Shown: piece by piece, positions 61,933-64,000 of the stretch
Layout of the letters: each line of letters starts with the position of its first letter
Numbering within the stretch: the stretch's first letter is position 1
Assembly (NCBI RefSeq): GCF_900177725.1
Contig: NZ_FXAT01000009.1
Location: forward strand, 186,001-250,000
Direction: 5' to 3'
Source of the DNA: Paraburkholderia susongensis
Lineage (GTDB): Bacteria > Pseudomonadota > Gammaproteobacteria > Burkholderiales > Burkholderiaceae
DNA: 64,000 nt
Position numbers and translations under genes: made by a program
Notes under the pieces: generated by a model
What the model was told of the DNA's origin: nothing
The model's database searches: none
Seen by the model: only the letters and a program-made list of their open reading frames with translations

Positions 61933-63336
61933 TCACACCTTCGTTTCCTGGGCGAGGCGACCCGGCACACCGCCGATCGAACCCGCGCCCATCGTAATCA
62001 CCACATCGCCGTCGCGCACCACTGCCGACAGCGCGTCCGGCACTTCATCCACCGTCTCGACGAACACCGGCTCGACCTTGCCCGCGACGCGCAACGCGCG
62101 CGCCAAGGCGCGGCCATCCGCTGCGACGATCGGCGCTTCACCGGCCGCATAGACTTCGGTCAGCACGAGCGCGTCGACGGTCGACAGCACCTTCACGAAA
62201 TCCTCGAAGCAATCGCGCGTGCGCGTGAAGCGGTGCGGCTGGAACGCCAGCACGAGACGCCGGCCGGGGAACGCACCGCGCGCCGCCGCCACCGTAGCGG
62301 CCATTTCGACCGGATGGTGACCGTAGTCGTCCACCAGCGTGTAGGCGCCCGCGGCCTTGCCATCGCTCACGACCGGCACTTCGCCGTAGCGTTGGAAACG
62401 GCGGCCGACGCCGTTGAAATCCGCGAGCGCTCGCTGGATATCGGCATCTTTCACTTCGAGTTCAGTCGCAATTGCAATGGCGGCCAGCGCGTTCTGCACG
62501 TTGTGCTCTCCCGGCAGGTTCAGCACGATGTCGAGCGGCGCCGCGTCTTCGCGCATCGCGGTGAAATGCATGCGACCCTCGCGCGCTTCGACGTTGACCG
62601 CGCGCACCTGCGCATCGGGCGCGAAACCGTAGCGGATGATCGGCTTCGAGACGAACGGCAGGATCTCCTTCACGTTCGGATCGTCGACGCACAGCACCGC
62701 GATGCCGTAGAACGGCAGACGGTGCGTGAACTCGATGAACGCCTGCTTCAGGCGCGCGAAGTCGTGGCCGTAGGTGTCCATGTGATCGGCGTCGATGTTC
62801 GTGATGACTTCGATCACCGGGAACAGGTTCAGGAACGACGCGTCCGACTCGTCCGCCTCGGCGACGATGAAGTCGCCCGTGCCGAGGCGCGCATTCGCGC
62901 CCGCGCTAATCAGCCGCCCGCCGATCACGAAAGTCGGATCGAGCCCGCCCGCGGCCAGCACGCTCGCGACGAGCGACGTGGTCGTGGTCTTGCCGTGCGT
63001 GCCGGCAATCGCGATGCCCTGCTTCAGGCGCATCAGCTCCGCGAGCATCACCGCGCGCGGCACGATCGGAATGCGGCGATGACGCGCGGCCAGCACTTCC
63101 GGGTTGTCGCTGCGCACGGCGGTCGAGACGACCACCGCGTTCGCGCCTTCGATGTTCTCCGCCGCGTGCCCGATCGAGATGCGCGCGCCGAGCGCGGCGA
63201 GGCGCTCCGTGACCGCGTTGCCCGACAGGTCCGAGCCGCTCACCTGATAGCCGAGGTTGACGAGCACCTCGGCGATGCCGCTCATGCCGACACCGCCGAT
63301 GCCGACAAAATGAATGTGTTTGACGATGTGTTTCAT
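61933..63336 (-). CDS. murC: UDP-N-acetylmuramate--L-alanine ligase
   Basis: Adds L-Ala to UDP-MurNAc. It has 467 residues. The N-terminal HIHFVGIGGVGMSGIAEVL, the ATP loop GTHGKTTTTS (112-121) and the central VAEADESDASFLNL are typical of MurC. The start overlaps the murG stop by 4 bases (ATGA). It is a paralogue of mpl in the same window. Confidence 0.98.
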   Translation of the reverse strand: MKHIVKHIHFVGIGGVGMSGIAEVLVNLGYQVSGSDLSGNAVTERLAALGARISIGHAAENIEGANAVVVSTAVRSDNPEVLAARHRRIPIVPRAVMLAELMRLKQGIAIAGTHGKTTTTSLVASVLAAGGLDPTFVIGGRLISAGANARLGTGDFIVAEADESDASFLNLFPVIEVITNIDADHMDTYGHDFARLKQAFIEFTHRLPFYGIAVLCVDDPNVKEILPFVSKPIIRYGFAPDAQVRAVNVEAREGRMHFTAMREDAAPLDIVLNLPGEHNVQNALAAIAIATELEVKDADIQRALADFNGVGRRFQRYGEVPVVSDGKAAGAYTLVDDYGHHPVEMAATVAAARGAFPGRRLVLAFQPHRFTRTRDCFEDFVKVLSTVDALVLTEVYAAGEAPIVAADGRALARALRVAGKVEPVFVETVDEVPDALSAVVRDGDVVITMGAGSIGGVPGRLAQETKV

Positions 63337-64000
63337 TGCTTTCCTTCTGGGCTTGCGCCCGCCGTCGAACCCGCCACGGTCGCGCAGATCTGCGCGACCT
63401 GTTCCGTGGCGTCGGGTTTCGCGAGCGAGCGCGAACGCTCCGCCATCTCCGCGAGACTTTCCCGCGTCTGGCTGCGCAACCAGTCGGCGAGTTTTTCCGC
63501 CGACAGATCGCGTTGTTGCACGACCAGCGCCGCGCCGTTGTCGGCGAGAAACGCTGCGTTAGTGGTCTGGTGATCGTCCACCGCATACGGGAACGGCACG
63601 AACAGCGCCGCGACGCCGACCGCCGAAATCTCCGACACGGTCATCGCACCCGAGCGGCAGATCACGAGATCGGCTGCTTCGTAGGCGCTCGTCATATCAT
63701 CGATGAACGGCACGAGCGTGACCTCGGCGCCGGTTTGCAGGCCCGCCGCGGCATAGTTCTCGCGCAGCGCATCGATATGCTTTGCGCCTGCCTGATGCAC
63801 GATGCGCGGCCTCTCGTTGGAGCCAAGCAACGCGACCGCGCGCGGCACTACTTCATTCAATGCCGCCGCGCCGAGACTGCCGCCCACGACCAGCACGTTC
63901 AGCGCTCCGCTGCGTTGCGCGTAGCGTTCTTTGGGTGCATTCGCGCGCGCAAGTTCCTCTCGAATCGGATTGCCGGTCCATTCGCCGTGCGGCAGCGCAT
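63333..64000 (-). CDS. murG: Lipid II-forming N-acetylglucosaminyltransferase MurG (5' end cut by window)
   Basis: Adds GlcNAc to lipid I at the inner membrane. About 221 C-terminal residues plus stop are inside the window; the N-terminal half lies beyond position 64000. The GT28 motif VVGGSLGAAALNEVVP, the UDP-binding ICRSGAMTVSEISAVGVAALFVP and PYAVDDHQTTNA are visible. It overlaps murC by 4 bases in the dcw cluster. Confidence 0.96.
   Translation of the reverse strand, partial: ALPHGEWTGNPIREELARANAPKERYAQRSGALNVLVVGGSLGAAALNEVVPRAVALLGSNERPRIVHQAGAKHIDALRENYAAAGLQTGAEVTLVPFIDDMTSAYEAADLVICRSGAMTVSEISAVGVAALFVPFPYAVDDHQTTNAAFLADNGAALVVQQRDLSAEKLADWLRSQTRESLAEMAERSRSLAKPDATEQVAQICATVAGSTAGASPEGKQ

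Overview
The window is high-GC DNA (roughly 65% by eye) whose gene order and protein sequences fit the main chromosome of a Burkholderia-group betaproteobacterium, most likely Paraburkholderia or Caballeronia. The dcw division cluster followed by lpxC, the coaE-zapD-yacG block, the lysine/alanine-rich histone H1-like gene and the mpl-aroE-mtgA neighbourhood all point that way. This assignment is inferred from recognition; no database was searched. Nearly all of the window is conserved core genome. I found no prophage, integrase, insertion sequence, CRISPR array or toxin/secretion island.

Layout. Positions 1-7202 (all minus) hold a sugar catabolic operon read iclR-type regulator, dgoK, dgoA, SDR dehydrogenase, araF, araG, araH. 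It combines De Ley-Doudoroff-type galactose enzymes with an arabinose-family ABC importer. Covarying hairpin repeats lie between the binding-protein and ATPase genes. Positions 7629-13557 (minus) carry cell-wall and housekeeping genes: mtgA, aroE, an RNB ribonuclease, a YqiA-type esterase and mpl. Positions 13702-22094 (plus) carry a nucleotidyltransferase-like protein, a TlpA-like thioredoxin, aroQ, accB-accC, prmA, a zinc-ribbon membrane protein, tpx, a PfkB kinase and a glycine-zipper lipoprotein. Positions 22416-28398 (minus) hold the H1-like gene, nrdB and nrdA. The nrdA promoter has paired NrdR boxes and a phased set of DnaA boxes, and an unusually long 640-bp gap separates nrdA from nrdB.

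Positions 28923-40337 include ampD, a ccsA-like gene, ffh, a phosphoribosyltransferase, marC, proS, rppH, a CNP1-like lipoprotein, proB, obgE, rpmA and rplU. Positions 40612-48939 (plus) run ispB, tRNA-Pro(CGG), a CorC-like transporter, pilB-pilC-pilD, coaE, zapD and yacG. Positions 49122-54789 (minus) are a MutT-like NUDIX gene, a DUF815 ATPase, argJ and secA. After a plus-strand DUF721 gene, positions 55660-64000 (minus) are lpxC, a peroxiredoxin and ftsZ-ftsA-ftsQ-ddlB-murC-murG, with murG cut by the window end.

The observations most worth following up are regulatory: the NrdR/DnaA architecture at nrdA, the covarying hairpin repeats around araF, the nrdA-nrdB gap, and the non-repetitive tail of the H1-like protein. 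I did not find a convincing new multi-gene system, and the window should not be presented as containing one.
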